Shown: positions 1 through 11,573, counted from the first letter of the stretch. The stretch is DNA of 64,000 nucleotides from Rhabdophis nuchalis (GCA_039707465.1 CM077644.1:146390962-146454961); one strand, 5' to 3'. A program made the numbers and translations. The notes: generated by a model not told the origin, from the letters alone.

Positions 1-522
1 AGGAAGGGCTAACACAGAGACAGAAGCACAGACATATTGCATTGAAATATATGCAACGGGACAGACAGACCTCCAAGGTCATGATTCTTCCTTCCCCCCC
101 TAATTATTTCCACTATTGAAAGAATGAAATGAGCTCAACTCTAGACAAACAATTATCTCTTACCAGCCTGAGGTTTAGCAGTGCATGTACATGTAATCAA
201 CATTTTTTTTGAGCTTTAGAGTCAAAACAACTTCAGGGCCTGTCTACTAGAAGGTCATGAAATGAGGATAATTAGATTGACTTATAATCTAGGTCACAGC
301 AGACTTTGGCATCTTGTTAACCTTGGCTGTTTTAAAAAAAAGATAAAACATACAAACTTGGTTAGTATGTGGATAAGGACTATCAATAAGTCCCAGGATT
401 ATAGGCTGGGCTGGGAAATGAAAAAAAATGTCAAGAAGGCAATAGCAAACTACTTCTTCAACTTGAAGGAAACTTTATTTACTTATTCGTTGATTACAAT
501 TTACAGCCTGCATAAATTAAAA

Positions 523-655
523 CAGTACTTGGCAGCTTTAAGATGTGTGGACTTCAATTCTCAGAATTCTCAAGTCTGGGGAATTCTGTGATATTATTTG
601 GGGAATCCTGGGAGTTGGTCCACACATCTTAAATCTGCCAAGATGGAGAAACACT
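523..655. mobile_element. Degenerate palindromic MITE
   Basis: The two halves are imperfect inverted copies of each other: an arm reading GGCAGCTTTAAGATGTGTGG on the left and its complement on the right, ending in GAGAAACACT. The layout resembles the CAGTGTTTCTCAACC-type element at 36811-37486. The left end is eroded and no target duplication is clear. Family assignment is inferred. Confidence 0.5.
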
Positions 656-879
656 AATTAAAGCATCCATGAAATCAATAAAACATTAGCATCTTTTAAA
701 AACAATCCCTGAAGTTGTCGATAAAGTGTTATTCTTGGGTGGTTTAAACTTGGTTCCTCAGGATAAAATGGTGATTCAGCTTCAACTGAGAATGACTTTA
801 TCTGGCTGTTGGCCATGGATCTTCTAGGGTTAGATTGTACATGACAGGGCAATTTTACTAGGAAAAGACAGTCCCAAAA

Positions 880-1200
880 GTATCAAGGACCCAAATCATA
901 TAGGACCTTATAGATAACAACCAATACTTTGAATTGGATTGGACGATTATTAGTACCCAATGCAGCTCTTGCAGGCAGGTTTTATTTTGCTGAACTGTCT
1001 AACACTGGTCAACAGATCAGCAACTACATGTTGACCTAGTTGCATCTCCTAGGGTATCTTTAAGAAAAGTACCACATACCGTTAGAATAAGCTGCAGTAG
1101 TCTAATTGAGAGATGACAAATGTATGGATCAATACCTTCTGGTCCAGGAATACCTTCTGGTCCAGGAAAAGACATAACTGGCAATCCTGCTAAAGCTGGC
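880..1200 (-). mobile_element. Ancient L2-like LINE fragment (RT C-terminal region)
   Basis: On the minus strand this diverged stretch follows the order of the L2 3' coding region seen cleanly at 35030-35280. It has an equivalent of the 'CCAATGCAGCTC' block followed by an equivalent of the 'CAGTAATCCAGCCGGGATGTCAC' block, at about the same spacing. No open frame survives. The call rests on block order and partial identity to younger copies in the same window. Confidence 0.4.
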
Positions 1201-1427
1201 CACATAATGTCCTTGTCATGACAAAATCTCCAGATTGCACATCAACTCTTTCAGGAAGAAAGCAAACCTATTAAGAAAAGTAGAAGGAATTTTCATGGAA
1301 CCAGAAAGCTTGGACTAAGTTATGTTGCTTGGACTCAGATGTGGTTTGTTTTGTCAAGTCCCTGTCAAGCTTCTAGACATTATGTCACTGATATATATAT
1401 AATGCAGGACTGTACATTGTTTTGATT

Positions 1428-1852
1428 ACTTTGTTGTTAGTTGAGAAGTCATGTCCGACCCATCACAACCCCATAGACAACGTTCCTCCAGGTCTTCTTG
1501 TTTGGAGTCCATTCAAGCTCACGCCGACTGCTTTGGTGACTCCATCTAGCCACCTCATTCTCTGTTGTCCCTTTTTTCTTTTGCCCTCAATCTTTCCCAG
1601 CATTAGGCTCTTCTCCTGTGAGTCCTTCCTTCTCATTAGGTGGCCAAAGTATTTGAGTTTCATCTTCAGGATTTGGCCTTCCAAGGAGCAGTCAGGGTTG
1701 ATCTCCTCTAGGACTGACCAGTTTGATCGCCTTGCAGTCCAAGGGACTGGCAGGAGTCTTCTCTAGCACCATAGTCCAAAGGCCTCAATTCTTTGGCACT
1801 CAGCCTTTCTTATGGTCCAACTTTCACAGCATACATTGCAACTGGGAATGGT
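1428..1852 (-). mobile_element. BovB (RTE clade) LINE fragment, 3' part of ORF2
   Basis: The minus strand encodes the C-terminal segment typical of BovB reverse transcriptase: LKYFGHLMRRKDSQEKSLML, then GKIEGKRKKGQQRMRWLDG. The plus strand carries the equally typical 'CATGTCCGACCCATCACAACCCCATAGACAACG'-type end block. Only the last part of ORF2 and the 3' region remain, in a 73-codon frame. BovB is a non-LTR retrotransposon abundant in squamates and known for transfer between reptiles and ruminants. This copy is truncated and non-functional. Confidence 0.85.
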
Positions 1853-2253
1853 TGCAACTGGGAATTGGTTATTTAAATTACTTAAATTCACAGGACCAAG
1901 AGTGAGCCAATTCTGCCAGATCTTACAGGATTGGTAGAAACCAGAGGAGGCAGGTGGTCACTCAAATAAAGGTGACAACCAGCAATTTGAACTTCATCCA
2001 GAAGCAATAGAAGAGATCTTCAGAATTCTGCTTTCAGACTTGCTCCATTAAAATCAAATGGGAATATCTGTGACAAATTTTGCTTTACGTCTCAATCCTG
2101 CCTTGTCTCAAGGTTATGACTTTATAAGGATGCTGTGCACACTAACCACATTTTAACTATATGACAATACTTTTGCCATGAGATGGATCATATTGAACAA
2201 ACAATCTATTTCCCACCAACTAGAATTGACTATGGTTCCACATATGTTATTTA

Positions 2254-2255
<2 letters not shown>
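1853..2255. other. No recognised feature
   Basis: AT-rich unique-looking sequence; no repeat or coding signal recognised. Confidence 0.4.

Positions 2256-2292
<37 letters not shown>
2256..2292. repeat. (TG)n microsatellite
   Basis: About 18 uninterrupted TG dinucleotides. Confidence 0.97.
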
Positions 2293-2295
<3 letters not shown>

Positions 2296-4004
2296 GATGC
2301 TGAAATGGCATCTTGCCACTGTTATCAGAATAATTACAGTAATCCAACTGGCTATGGCTTCCAAATATTTGAATCAACAAGGCTCAACTGATTGGGACTG
2401 CTTAATATTTGCATACCATTACATTAATACGGGAGGCTCAGAGCAAATTCTGAATCCAGAAAAAAAATTGGATGGGAAGGTTTTGGTTTAGAAGCTTTCA
2501 GCTGTATTTGTACTGAAAGTTGGAACAATTTCACACTCTTCCTTCTGTAATTTGGATTCCTAATTTGATGCAATAGCCCCTGCGGCAGTAGTATGATTTG
2601 CTATCCGATTCTTATCGTTTTACAGATGATGCCTTTGCTGATCTAATGAATTTTCTGAGACAAACACCCTGGCTTGCAGAGCTGGTTAATTCGTTTCTCT
2701 TAGTGGGTTATGGCTCTTTTGCAAAGATTGCTGTTTTCCCAATAGGCACGGAAGATATTTGTTCCAAAAAAGAAAAAAAAGGGATTGATTTATCTGGGTT
2801 CAGAAATGTTATCTTACAAGCAATGACTTAATTGAAAATAAGATATAGCAATACTTAGCAATATGGTGCCAGCTGTACTCTAAAAGGCACCTGCTCCCTT
2901 TCCAAATGAAATGAAGTAAAATAATAAATGATGTCTTAACCCTCTGGACTCTTTATGGGATTTGAATGATGAAGTTTGTTGTGAAAGGAGATGATTTATG
3001 GAAACACTTGCTTAGTGTTCCTAGAAATAATACCTTATTTGCCTTTTTTTTAAACTTTCCAGCTGAGCATGTTTAACCCCATGGGGATTTTCTAGTGGTT
3101 TCCATTGAAATAAAAACCTTGTACTTATTTAGTTTTTCATCCAAAGTTAGCTAGGTATTGCTACATACTGTGATTTCATGAGATTTAGGTGAACTCACAC
3201 TAAATGGTTATATGGTATTGCTGTGCCATACCAGACAGCTATAGCAGCATTACAATATTACAATGTAAGCAGCATGGTACAATGACAAATCTAGGAAAGC
3301 ATGCATAGTCAGAAAATTATGGGCCAGTGATTAAGTTAACGAAGATTGATGGGCCTGAGTATCATTATTTCCTTGCATTTATTTATGTCTGATTCAATTT
3401 TGTTCTTCATTCTACCTGTGGGCTTGTTAGCACCATTCACATAGTAGGCAATTCTTGTTGAAGTGCACCATTCATTTAATTTATAGCAAATTATGCATCC
3501 TAGCCTTCTTTATCATCTATGCAAAAAGCTTTTCTAACTGAAAACAAACACACAATCTTGCAGCCACATTAAATCACTGCTCACTTAATCATTTCTCTTG
3601 CTTGAAATAGTATTTGATTCCTAAGAAATATGTCAGGTTTGACATTATGTTTGCTGCATTTTCTTGGCTCTATTCTGTTTCCCATTTCTTGTAGTTTCCC
3701 CCTTTTTTTCATTTCCTCTATTTTACATTCTTATCTCTCTTACTACCCAGAGCACTTTTGTCATTTTTTTCTCCTTCTCCATTCTTTTGTCATTTGTCCC
3801 CTTGCTTGATTATCTTTTCTCTAATATCATCTTTTTCTAGCACCATTCAGCATAGCTTCTTGTAAAAAAAGGGCAAGCCATTAAAAAAAAATCCCACCTT
3901 TCTTCACTTGAAAAGCAAAAGAATGACCATGGTGAGCTGAAAAACAGAGAAACTCAGAAATGCTAAAGGAGAACAGCAATGTACTTAAAGGGGACATGGA
4001 TGAC
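2293..4004. other. No recognised feature
   Basis: About 1.7 kb of AT-rich sequence with short poly-pyrimidine patches near 3660-3830. I see no repeat boundary or convincing exon; a 77-codon frame at 2598-2831 has no recognisable motif. Confidence 0.4.
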
Positions 4005-4310
4005 CAGTGGTGGGATTCAATTTTTTTTACTACCAGCTCAGTGGTTGTAGCTTGGTGGGTGTGGCTTGGTGGATGGGTAGATCATGTGACTGAGTGGGCG
4101 TGGCCAACTTGACATCATTCACGGCAAGGTGGAGTGGCAGAGGTAGCGAGCAGTGAGCAGGGCGAGCGGCAATGAACAGTAAATGACTGGGCGACTGAGT
4201 GGGCCAGGCCAGGACCAGCCAGAGGTGGCATTTGCCAGTTTGGCAAACCAGTTAAAATTTCCACTACTGGTTCGCCTGAACCAGTCCGAAGCAGCTGAAT
4301 GCCACCGCTG
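4005..4310. mobile_element. hAT-like MITE, CAGTGGTGGGATTCAA family
   Basis: The left end reads CAGTGGTGGGATTCAA and the right end is the imperfect complement, TGAATGCCACCGCTG. Internal 'GGGCGTGGCCAACTTG' and 'CTGGTTCGCCTGAACCAG' blocks recur in other MITEs of the window, such as those at 57824-58318 and 57582-58418. No clear 8-bp duplication remains. The element is non-coding. Confidence 0.65.
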
Positions 4311-4430
4311 ATCATATAAATAATCCTCAACTTACAACCATTCATTTAGCCACAGTTCAAATTTTAACAGTGTTGAAAAAAATAGACTTTTAACAGATTC
4401 TTGCACTTCACAGCATCCTTACAGTCACAT

Positions 4431-4859
4431 CAGTGGTGGGTTTCAAATTTTTTAGAACCTACTCTGTAGGTGTGGCCTATTTTGTGGGCGTGGCTTGGCA
4501 GTCATGTGACAGGGTGGGAGTGGCCACCTTTTAAAATGTGGTGAAACTCATTTAACAACGCCCTTGCTTAGCAACCAAAATTTTGGACTCAATTGTGATG
4601 ATAAATTCTTCCTTCCTTCCTTCCTTCCTTCCTTCCTTCCTTCCTTCCTTCCTTCCTTCCTTCCTTCCTTCCTTCCTTCCTTTCCTTTCCTTTCCTTTCC
4701 TTTCCTTTCCTTTCCTTTCCTTTCCTTCCCGTTGGGTCACTGGCAGTGGCGGGCCAGATTTACTTCCAGGTACGCCGGTGGAACCCCCTCTCACCGGTTC
4801 TCTAAATTTCACCAACCGGCTCTCGCGAGTAGGTGCGAACCTGCAGAAACCCACTACTG
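4431..4859. mobile_element. hAT-like MITE with internal microsatellite, perfect TSD
   Basis: Terminal repeats CAGTGGTGGGTTTC and GAAACCCACTACTG bound 429 bp. A perfect 8-bp target duplication, AGTCACAT, flanks it at 4423-4430 and 4860-4867, as expected for hAT transposition. It is nested in the inverted-repeat element 4316-5127. A (TTCC)n/(TTTCC)n tract occupies 4606-4727. The inverted sister at 59164-59534 has a tetranucleotide tract at the same internal site. Non-autonomous. Confidence 0.93.
4606..4727. repeat. (TTCC)n followed by (TTTCC)n microsatellite
   Basis: Roughly 19 TTCC units pass directly into about 9 TTTCC units. The open frames on both strands here are by-products of the repeat. 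Confidence 0.97.
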
Positions 4860-5284
4860 AGTCACATGATCCAAATTTGGGTTCTTCAGAATGGTTGCAA
4901 TGTCCTGGAGTCATGCGATTGTCATTTGTGCCTTTCCCAGCCAGCTTCCGACAAGCAGAGTGAATGGGGAAGCCAAATTTTCTTAACAACCAAATGATTC
5001 ACTTAACAATTGCAGTGATTCAGTTAACAGTTGTGGCAAAAAAGTTATAAAATTGGTTGTAACTCACTTAACAACGGCCTTGCTTGAAAGTGGAAATTCT
5101 GCTCCCAGTTGGGTCAAGGACTACCTGTAGTTGTTGACTAAGCTAGAGGTTGTTGGAGTCACACAGTTTGCTATGCTGCAAATCATGCATTAACTAATTA
5201 CAGCGGTTGGATTCATCAAAACCAAAGAAACTCTTCTGTGACTTGGTGTAATGTGTAAATCTAGCAACTAATTCCGGAAAGTCC

Positions 5285-5870
5285 CTTTTTAAAATATATT
5301 TTTCTAAAAACTTTTAAACAAGAAGATAAAAATTAATATAAGGCAATATAAAGTAAGGAAGAAAAAAAAAAGAAAAAGCAGAGAAAACAGAAAAAAGTGC
5401 AAGAAAAGAAAAAAAAAGTTGAAGAAAAATAGAAAAGAAAAAAGATATGAAGAAGGGCCTCCCGATATTCTTCACAGAAGTTACAAGTAGAAATCTATTT
5501 TAATCTTTCTCTCTCTAAAATTATACATATTACTCTTCCTTCTATAATCTAAGCTATCCAATCGACAAAACAATAAATCACAAGTTACTTTTTTTCATTT
5601 TTATGCAAAAATCCATAAAAGGCTTTCAGTCACCAATAAAAGTAGATTATGTCTTTTTCTAATCAAAGAAGTCAATTTATCCATTTCATCAAAATATATC
5701 AGCTTCATCAACCTTTCTTCCATAGTGGATACCATCACATCTTTCCATCTCTGTGCGTATTGAAATCCTACCACAGTAATCATACATCGAAATAATCTTC
5801 CATGGGCTTTTTTTGTTAACCATTTATCCATTAATCCTAAAAGGAAAAAGTTCTGGCTCCAATCCAATAT
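5285..5870 (-). mobile_element. L1 LINE 3' end
   Basis: The minus strand encodes an L1 ORF2 C-terminal remnant at 5867-5601, with QRWKDVMVSTMEERLMKL and then DEMDKLTSLIRKRHN. These match the WKxSxIPTxEEWLxKLxExAEMDKLTxLIR region of L1 proteins. Beyond the stop lies an A-rich 3' region. The 5' part is absent; the copy abuts an L2 tail at about 5895. Confidence 0.7.
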
Positions 5871-5894
5871 TGATGTTTAAAATCTTCTGTATCA

Positions 5895-6345
5895 AGTATT
5901 TATTTTTTATTTTTATTTTATTCAAATTTATACCCCGCACCTTCTCCAAAAAGGACCCAGGGCGGCGTACAGGAAATTTAAAACAAACAAATATAACAAA
6001 ATACAAAATTTAAAAACATATTAAATTCCTACCCTGTGCTAAAATCGTTTAAAATCCCCCAAATTAAAACTATCTAAGAGCAGTCACAATGGGAGGTTAC
6101 GCTAGGCCGGCTTGATGGAAAAGGTGTGTCTTAAGACACTGGCGGAAGAGGCGGAGGTCTGAGATGGTACGTAGTTCAGGGGGTAAGTCGTTCCAAAGGG
6201 TAGGGCCCGCCACAGAGAAGGCCCTTCCCCTGGGTGTCGCCAACCGGCATTGCCCGGCCGACGGCACCCGGCCGACGGCACAGAGAAGGCCTCTCTGTGG
6301 GAGCGGATAAGATGAAGGGATGTATGGGGCAAGTATGTACTTGAA
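5895..6345 (-). mobile_element. L2-clade LINE 3' end, 5'-truncated
   Basis: The minus strand carries the last RT C-terminal domain (blocks equivalent to LRLFRQCLKTHLF and GRAFSVAGPTLWNDL) and the 3' tail ending in 'GTACGCCGCCCTGGGTCC', then ATAAA-type repeats. A 13-16 bp tandem duplication of GGCCGACGGCACC lies near 6256-6282. The coding frame is broken. Confidence 0.85.
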
Positions 6346-6399
6346 TCCAAAGTTTTAAAAGCTTTTCTATGAAGCTTTTTAAAAAACAAACAAACTTAT

Positions 6400-6777
6400 A
6401 TATATATAAACATGACGATACCTCCTGCCTACCAGACATTTGGAAACCAGCCTTGGTCAACAAACGAGCCCCACCCACCACCCAGGTCATTACAAAACAA
6501 AAGAACAACGGACACACACCCAGCACCAATCAGCACCAATCTATCAATCATGATACAACTACACAGCCAATCAACCCATTTACAGCAACAAAGCCAGCAC
6601 TCCACACACACACACACACCAAGATTTATACAAAGACAGCAGCTCTGACCATGCTTTACTCACACAAACACGAAGCCGAAAACACCAGCCTGAAGATGGC
6701 GAGTGAGACCTCGCCGAAACATTGCCAAGACAATCTCAATCTTACACGGGAAAAGACCCGAATACAACAAGACCAGC

Positions 6778-6780
<3 letters not shown>
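6400..6780 (+). mobile_element. Unclassified non-coding retroelement end, possibly Penelope-like
   Basis: The sequence ends in a structured motif at 6690-6720: CTGAAGA, one base, a perfect 6-bp stem (GGCGAG/CTCGCC) with a 6-base loop, then GAAAC. It then reads into a (TATG)n tract. The same layout with unrelated stem bases occurs at 57541-57574. Penelope-like elements are known to carry hammerhead ribozymes; linking this repeat to that group is inference. The 158-codon frame at 6369-6845 runs into the microsatellite and I do not regard it as a gene. Confidence 0.45.
6690..6720 (+). ncRNA. Hammerhead-like RNA motif (candidate, second family)
   Basis: CTGAAGA, T, stem GGCGAG, loop TGAGAC, stem CTCGCC, GAAAC. 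The stem is perfect and unrelated in sequence to that at 57541, so the two copies agree only in core bases and geometry. No GUH triplet directly follows (GAAAC then ATT), so this copy is less ribozyme-like. Confidence 0.35.
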
Positions 6781-6808
<28 letters not shown>

Positions 6809-6844
6809 TGTATGTATGTATGTATGTATGTATGTATGTATGTA
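6778..6844. repeat. (TATG)n microsatellite
   Basis: About 16 tandem TATG units. Confidence 0.97.
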
Positions 6845-6904
6845 GTAATGTAACATCCAAAGAGAATACAAAAGCAAATATTAGGGAAATTAGTGAAGGA
6901 AAAG

Positions 6905-6966
6905 TAAATATTTATTTATTTATTTTTATTTAATTAGATTTCTATCCTGCCCTATCTCCCAAAATG
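6905..6966 (-). mobile_element. L2 3'-tail fragment
   Basis: A short minus-strand tail: TATTTATTTATTT followed by a degraded 'ATTTCTATCCTGCCCTATCTCCC' equivalent of the L2 3' end. Confidence 0.5.
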
Positions 6967-8159
6967 GGAGTAAAGAAATATGGGGTAAAGAAAGGGAAAA
7001 AGAAAAAAAAAGGCATTGACTTCCAACCTCCTTTGGTGCATTTGAATAAGGCAACTGCAGAAAAACTTGTTAGTTTTTCATAATTATAGAAACTAGCCAT
7101 TTCTGTAACAACAAATCTATCTAACTGGTAAAACCAAAGATCACAGTTTCATTTTTTTCCACCTCAAGCACAAAGTCCAGAAGTAGTTTCCAAGTCAAAG
7201 TAAAGGTAATTGGTCCCCCCCCCCTTTTTAATCAGACTAGTCAATTCAACTTAACTTTAAAGTGGCAAGCATGGTAAAATATTGTCTCACCTTTCCAATC
7301 TACATTTGAAGGGTCTTTATACATTCTAGATAATTTCTCTGGCATCATGAATCAAGTCCTGTCTTGACTCTCCCAAGTGTATACAGCACTAAGAATTCTT
7401 AAATTTTCTATTTCATTCCTACGTTTGTAATAAGGGAAGCCTGTCTAATCTATATGGTTGCTTTGAAATGCACGGGTAAAAATCAGCATGTGTAAGCAAG
7501 ATAGAAGCACATGGACATTAGCCACAGATAAACCCTTACTCGGAACAAGTGCCAGCTGCTGAGGAATTGTATTAGAATTATTGCTTGCTGTATGGGGCTA
7601 CTTTTAAAGGACAAAACACGGCTTAACCCAGGGGTTAATAGGAGCCAGATTACACCAATCCTGCTTCCCTTGCATTACTTGCCAGCTTATTTCTGGCTTC
7701 CCTCTAGTGTGATGGATTTGACCTTTTAAAGCACGAAACATTTTGGCATCAGGTTATTTGAACAGCATCCAAAAACGGTATCAAAGTCCACAGCTTGAAG
7801 GTCATCTTCAGGGGTTTGGAGCTGCAGTTCGCTGAGCCAGATTAAGCTGGGCAGCGTTTGATATAATACAGAGCTATGGGATTTCCAACTCAGAAATCTT
7901 GGTTCTTTGGCTGTCTTTAAATATTTGCTTGGGTTCAGCATCCCAGAGTTTTCTTCTTTGTGGATAACTTAATTAACTAGTTTTATTCTTCGCCTCCCCT
8001 CAAATGTTTAGCTTTATTTCCTTGCTGTGCTTAGGGATGATAATGTTCTAAAAAAGGCTTTCCAGATATTAATATTTAGAGCAATTCATAATACATAAGT
8101 TTCATTTAAATATAAAAAGGTAGGAAGTCAGATGTATTTGACTTGGCAATGAAAATGGC
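6967..8159. other. No recognised feature
   Basis: AT-rich single-copy-looking sequence with a C(10) run near 7216. No repeat or exon signature recognised. Confidence 0.4.
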
Positions 8160-8480
8160 CATTCATTCATTTATTTTATTTTATTTAGCTTGTCAGTCAT
8201 GTACAAGATAACAGGAAAGAATAAACATGAATAAGAACACAGGAAATGGGGACAAATAAATGGGGACAGTAGGACAGGGATGGTAAGCACATTGGTGCGC
8301 TTATGAATGCCCCTACTGATGTCTTAGGAATGGGGTGAGGTCAACTGTAGACAGTTTAAGGTTAAAGTTATGGGGGTTTGAGGATGTAACAACAGGTAGT
8401 ATATTCCAGGCATTGACCACTCTGTTGCTGAAGTTGTATTTTCTGCAATCGACTTTGGAGCATTTTACCTTTTGCTTGGG
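8160..8480 (-). mobile_element. CR1/jockey-group LINE 3' fragment
   Basis: Read on the minus strand, degraded codons give an FSNRVVNAWN-like block followed by a short hydrophobic tail. FxxRVVxxWNxLP is common near the C-terminus of CR1-group reverse transcriptases. The frame is broken. The clade is not resolved. Confidence 0.45.
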
Positions 8481-8884
8481 GAGAAAACTGTGTTACACAT
8501 TTGACTAAAAACATGACTTGTTACTGGCTGGAATCTTCTGCAAGCCACACCATAAAACCTTTTCACATTTTCACATCGCTCTGGCCAAATTATTTTGAAA
8601 TGCAAAATAAAGGAATAAAACCTGGTTTTCATATTGCGCTGGCCATAAAAAAATGCAAAATAAATTAAAAAAGGAAACAATAAGCAAACAAATAAATATT
8701 AAAACTGATGTTAAATGCAAGGCCAGCAAGGCCAGCATTGTTCCCTAATATCAGCACTGGGGCTCCTTTGCAGGGGCACATTCATAAACCCAGAAGAAAT
8801 AGCTAAATTGTACAAAACAGAGATAAATATTAATAGCCTGCCTCCGAAGGACAAGAGAAGCTCCTTATGGAATTCCTTCTCCTT

Positions 8885-9064
8885 TTTGCCCCACTATATA
8901 CATAAGAACATAAGCGGCGCCCCACTGCATTGGACTCCTGGACCATGGAGTCCAGCAGCCTGTTCTCAAGAGTGGTCAATCAACCACCCAAAGAGCTCAC
9001 AAATCTTCCACCAGGTGGCTTTCAGAGGCAGTCACCCTGGCATCAAGGTTAATAGTCACTGATC
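8885..9064 (+). repeat. Interspersed retroposon fragment (SINE-like)
   Basis: It contains CCATGGAGTCCAGCAGCCTG, a spacing of 'GTGGTCAATCAACCACCCAAAGAG', and a 'GGCATCAAGGTTAATAGTCA' end. These resemble a repeat widespread in reptile genomes, recalled from memory and not checked. No boundary duplication was seen. Confidence 0.4.
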
Positions 9065-9193
9065 TCTTTGACTTCCAGGAATTGGTCCGATCTGTTTTTT
9101 GGGTTTTTTTGAAGGAAGCCATGGGGATAGCCAGCACCAAGGACAGAGCTGACCAAGTTTTAAATACTAGAATGCAGCTTTTGTTCTTTATAC

Positions 9194-9267
9194 CAGGGGT
9201 CTCCAACCTTTGCAACTTTAAGTCTGAAGGACTTCAGACTTAAAGTTGCAAAGGTTGGAGACCCCTG
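9194..9267. mobile_element. Minimal 74-bp palindromic hAT-like MITE
   Basis: The element is an almost perfect palindrome: 36-bp arms starting CAGGGGTCTCCAACCTTTGC around a 2-base centre. A perfect 8-bp target duplication, CTTTATAC, lies at 9186-9193 and 9268-9275. It is the smallest member of the family also seen at 30004 and 61525, and has lost their middle segment. Confidence 0.95.
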
Positions 9268-9275
9268 CTTTATAC

Positions 9276-11300
9276 AATCTGTGAAGTGAATGTGAAGTGA
9301 ATTGATGATTTATGGATCTGTTGTAAAGGGATTAAACAAAGATCTGAAGGATATTTGTAATAGCAGAGAGAGGAGAGATAGCAAGCTTTTTTTTAATAAC
9401 TGTTGAAAAGAAGGTCAGACATTGTTTATTTTTCTTGATTATTGTGCTCTTAACTATTCTTTCTTTCTCTGTTTTTCTGCTTTGCTTTTTCACTTCCTCC
9501 CTCCCTCCCTCCTTTCCTTTCCTTACATTTAATTTTTTACTTATCTATAAATTGTTGATATAAACAATAATAGTAACTAAAAGGATTAGTAATAGTAAAA
9601 GTAATAAAAAGGAATAGTGCCATATCCAAAAATCTGGGATGGCACTTGGAAAATCTCTGCATTGACCAAATTACAAAAGCCCACCCTGCTTGGATCTCAC
9701 ATATACTATGCTGATATAGTATAACATCTTAGGTTCTTGAGAAGAACCCAATGCATATGAAGGCCAACAGCAAGTAAAGAACTGGCAGCTGTGATGTTAC
9801 ATCGCTGTGAACTGATATTGATAAAAAGGAATAGCATCAGCAAGATGTGCCCCTGATCTGCTTTCAAGCCTTAAGAGAAGCAAACTGTCATCTATTAAAT
9901 ATTTGAAAGCATGCCTGAGTGAATAATTCAGTAATGATTCTCAAATACATCAGCTCAGATTTTTCGAAATTGGAGGCTAATGGTTAAGTAAGTCCTCATC
10001 AGGTTTACTAAAAAGAACTTTCAAAGCTGCTAAGAATCAAATTAAGTCAGACACACTAGGAAAGCTGTTCCAAACTGGTTTAGTAGCATCTCTTTGAGGA
10101 CAAAGGACTACACTTCAACATTTGGTGGTGGTGGTGGTGGTGGGTGAGATGTGGCACATATATGGGTGAAGTCAGTAATTTTTTGCATTATCCCTGAGTT
10201 GTACCCTCCTCCTCCTCTTCCTGCCCCCCCCCCCCCGACTTCTTGCAAGATGCATTCTGATCTTCCAATCTAGGGCTGAACAGAATGATTGACCCCAAAT
10301 CACTTACTGGCTTCAGTGCCTAACGGAGGACCAGAATAAATGTTCTTCCCATTCACAGTCCAGGAATCACACCATCTGTCATGAAGCACAACTATTTGCA
10401 GTCAAATAACTGTCATGCAAGTTAAGATGAACATATGTAGGCTGGAATTTTATATGTTTTTCATGTGACTCCTTAAACATGTTCTTCGATTGTCTTTTCT
10501 AATGGCATATTATGGTTTTTAAACCCGCCATCCTGGGCCCAACCTTTGGGAAGCCAGGCTCTGCCTGTCACAAGCCAGGAAAAAGGGTGAGTGATGGAGG
10601 AGTAGCACCTCCTTAAAAAACCTTGGCCCAGCTGGCCCAGCTGATAGCACCTCGTAAGGGCCCCTTTCCAGGGTTACAGAAGACGGTCAATGGTTTTGAA
10701 GGCTCTATGCCCCAACAGCAGGTAAGTGGTAGAACCATTTTCTAGGAGAAGGGAAACTCTGATTACAAACCTCCACTGCCTTGTGGCTATATCCACTACT
10801 GGAAAAGGCTTCAGGAGTCAAGCTTGAGGCAAAATCCGGAGCTGGAGTCCCAGAAGCAGTTTGTGACTGTGCACAAGCACATTCTGATAACTCTTGTGAT
10901 GCAGCTGGAACCAATTGTATCGGCTCTGCCATTCCATTAGACTATTTCAATGACGTGGAGAGGCGGGATCTGCTGCTTGGGTAACAGTCTATCCTCCATA
11001 TTAATCTGCCCAGGCTTTGTGCTGTAGAGGACACTCCAGCTTTGACCTCTTTCCAGAGCACAATCCCATAGTCTTTTGAGACTGAAGGATGCCAATGCGA
11101 TGCAATTATAGTTTTTATTCTTTGGCCTTAATATTTTTATTTATGCTTGCTACTTGGTTTCTTATATTATAATAAGAATACTGTAGATTCTTCTATAGCG
11201 TAGAAGATAAAGAGACATGCAGACTGTACTTAAAAGTTCAGCTCTATATTTAGCAAAGGAGAATCACAGAAATGGAATTGGTCATTACAGATTGCTTACG
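9276..11300. other. Largely unrecognised sequence
   Basis: Contains a short (GGT)n at 10123-10143 and homopolymer C near 10228. A 67-75 codon pair of opposed frames at 10705-10984 shows no known domain. I see no confident repeat boundary or exon. Confidence 0.35.
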
Positions 11301-11435
11301 CAGGGGTGTCCAAACTTGGGAACTTTAAGACTTGTGGACTTCAACTCCCAGAATTCCCCAGCCAGCATAGCTGGCTGGGGAATTCTGGGAGTTGAAGTCC
11401 ACAAGTCTTAAAGTTCCCAAGTTTGGACATCCCTG
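11301..11435. mobile_element. 135-bp palindromic hAT-like MITE
   Basis: Near-perfect inverted repeat starting CAGGGGTGTCCAAACTTGGG and ending in the complement. It is flanked by an imperfect duplication GCTTACG/GCTTAGAG (11294-11300 and 11436-11443). Same length and almost the same sequence as 31045-31179 and 62688-62822. Confidence 0.93.
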
Positions 11436-11479
11436 GCTTAGAGTCTCTACCTTTCCTTAACTAAACTGTTCCTTTGGGG

Positions 11480-11480
<1 letters not shown>

Positions 11481-11573
<93 letters not shown>
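11481..11573. repeat. (TTTC)n microsatellite
   Basis: About 23 uninterrupted TTTC units. Confidence 0.97.

Larger units (their letters stand above)
4316..5127. mobile_element. Inverted-repeat DNA element (CAGGTAGTCCTYGACTTA family), interrupted
   Basis: The ends are degraded versions of the terminal repeat CAGGTAGTCCTTGACTTA, clear at the right end (TCAAGGACTACCTG). Internal landmarks (CACTTAACAA, GTTGTGGCAA, GGGGAAGCC, GTCATGCGAT) match the copies at 20325, 37848 and 48299. It is split by the MITE at 4431-4859; removing that insert restores continuity at AGTCACAT. No transposase is encoded. Superfamily is uncertain. Confidence 0.75.

Noticed and set aside
6369..6845. 158-codon frame ending in repeated MYVC
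   Set aside because: The end is a (TATG)n microsatellite and the rest is a repeat; no homology recognised.
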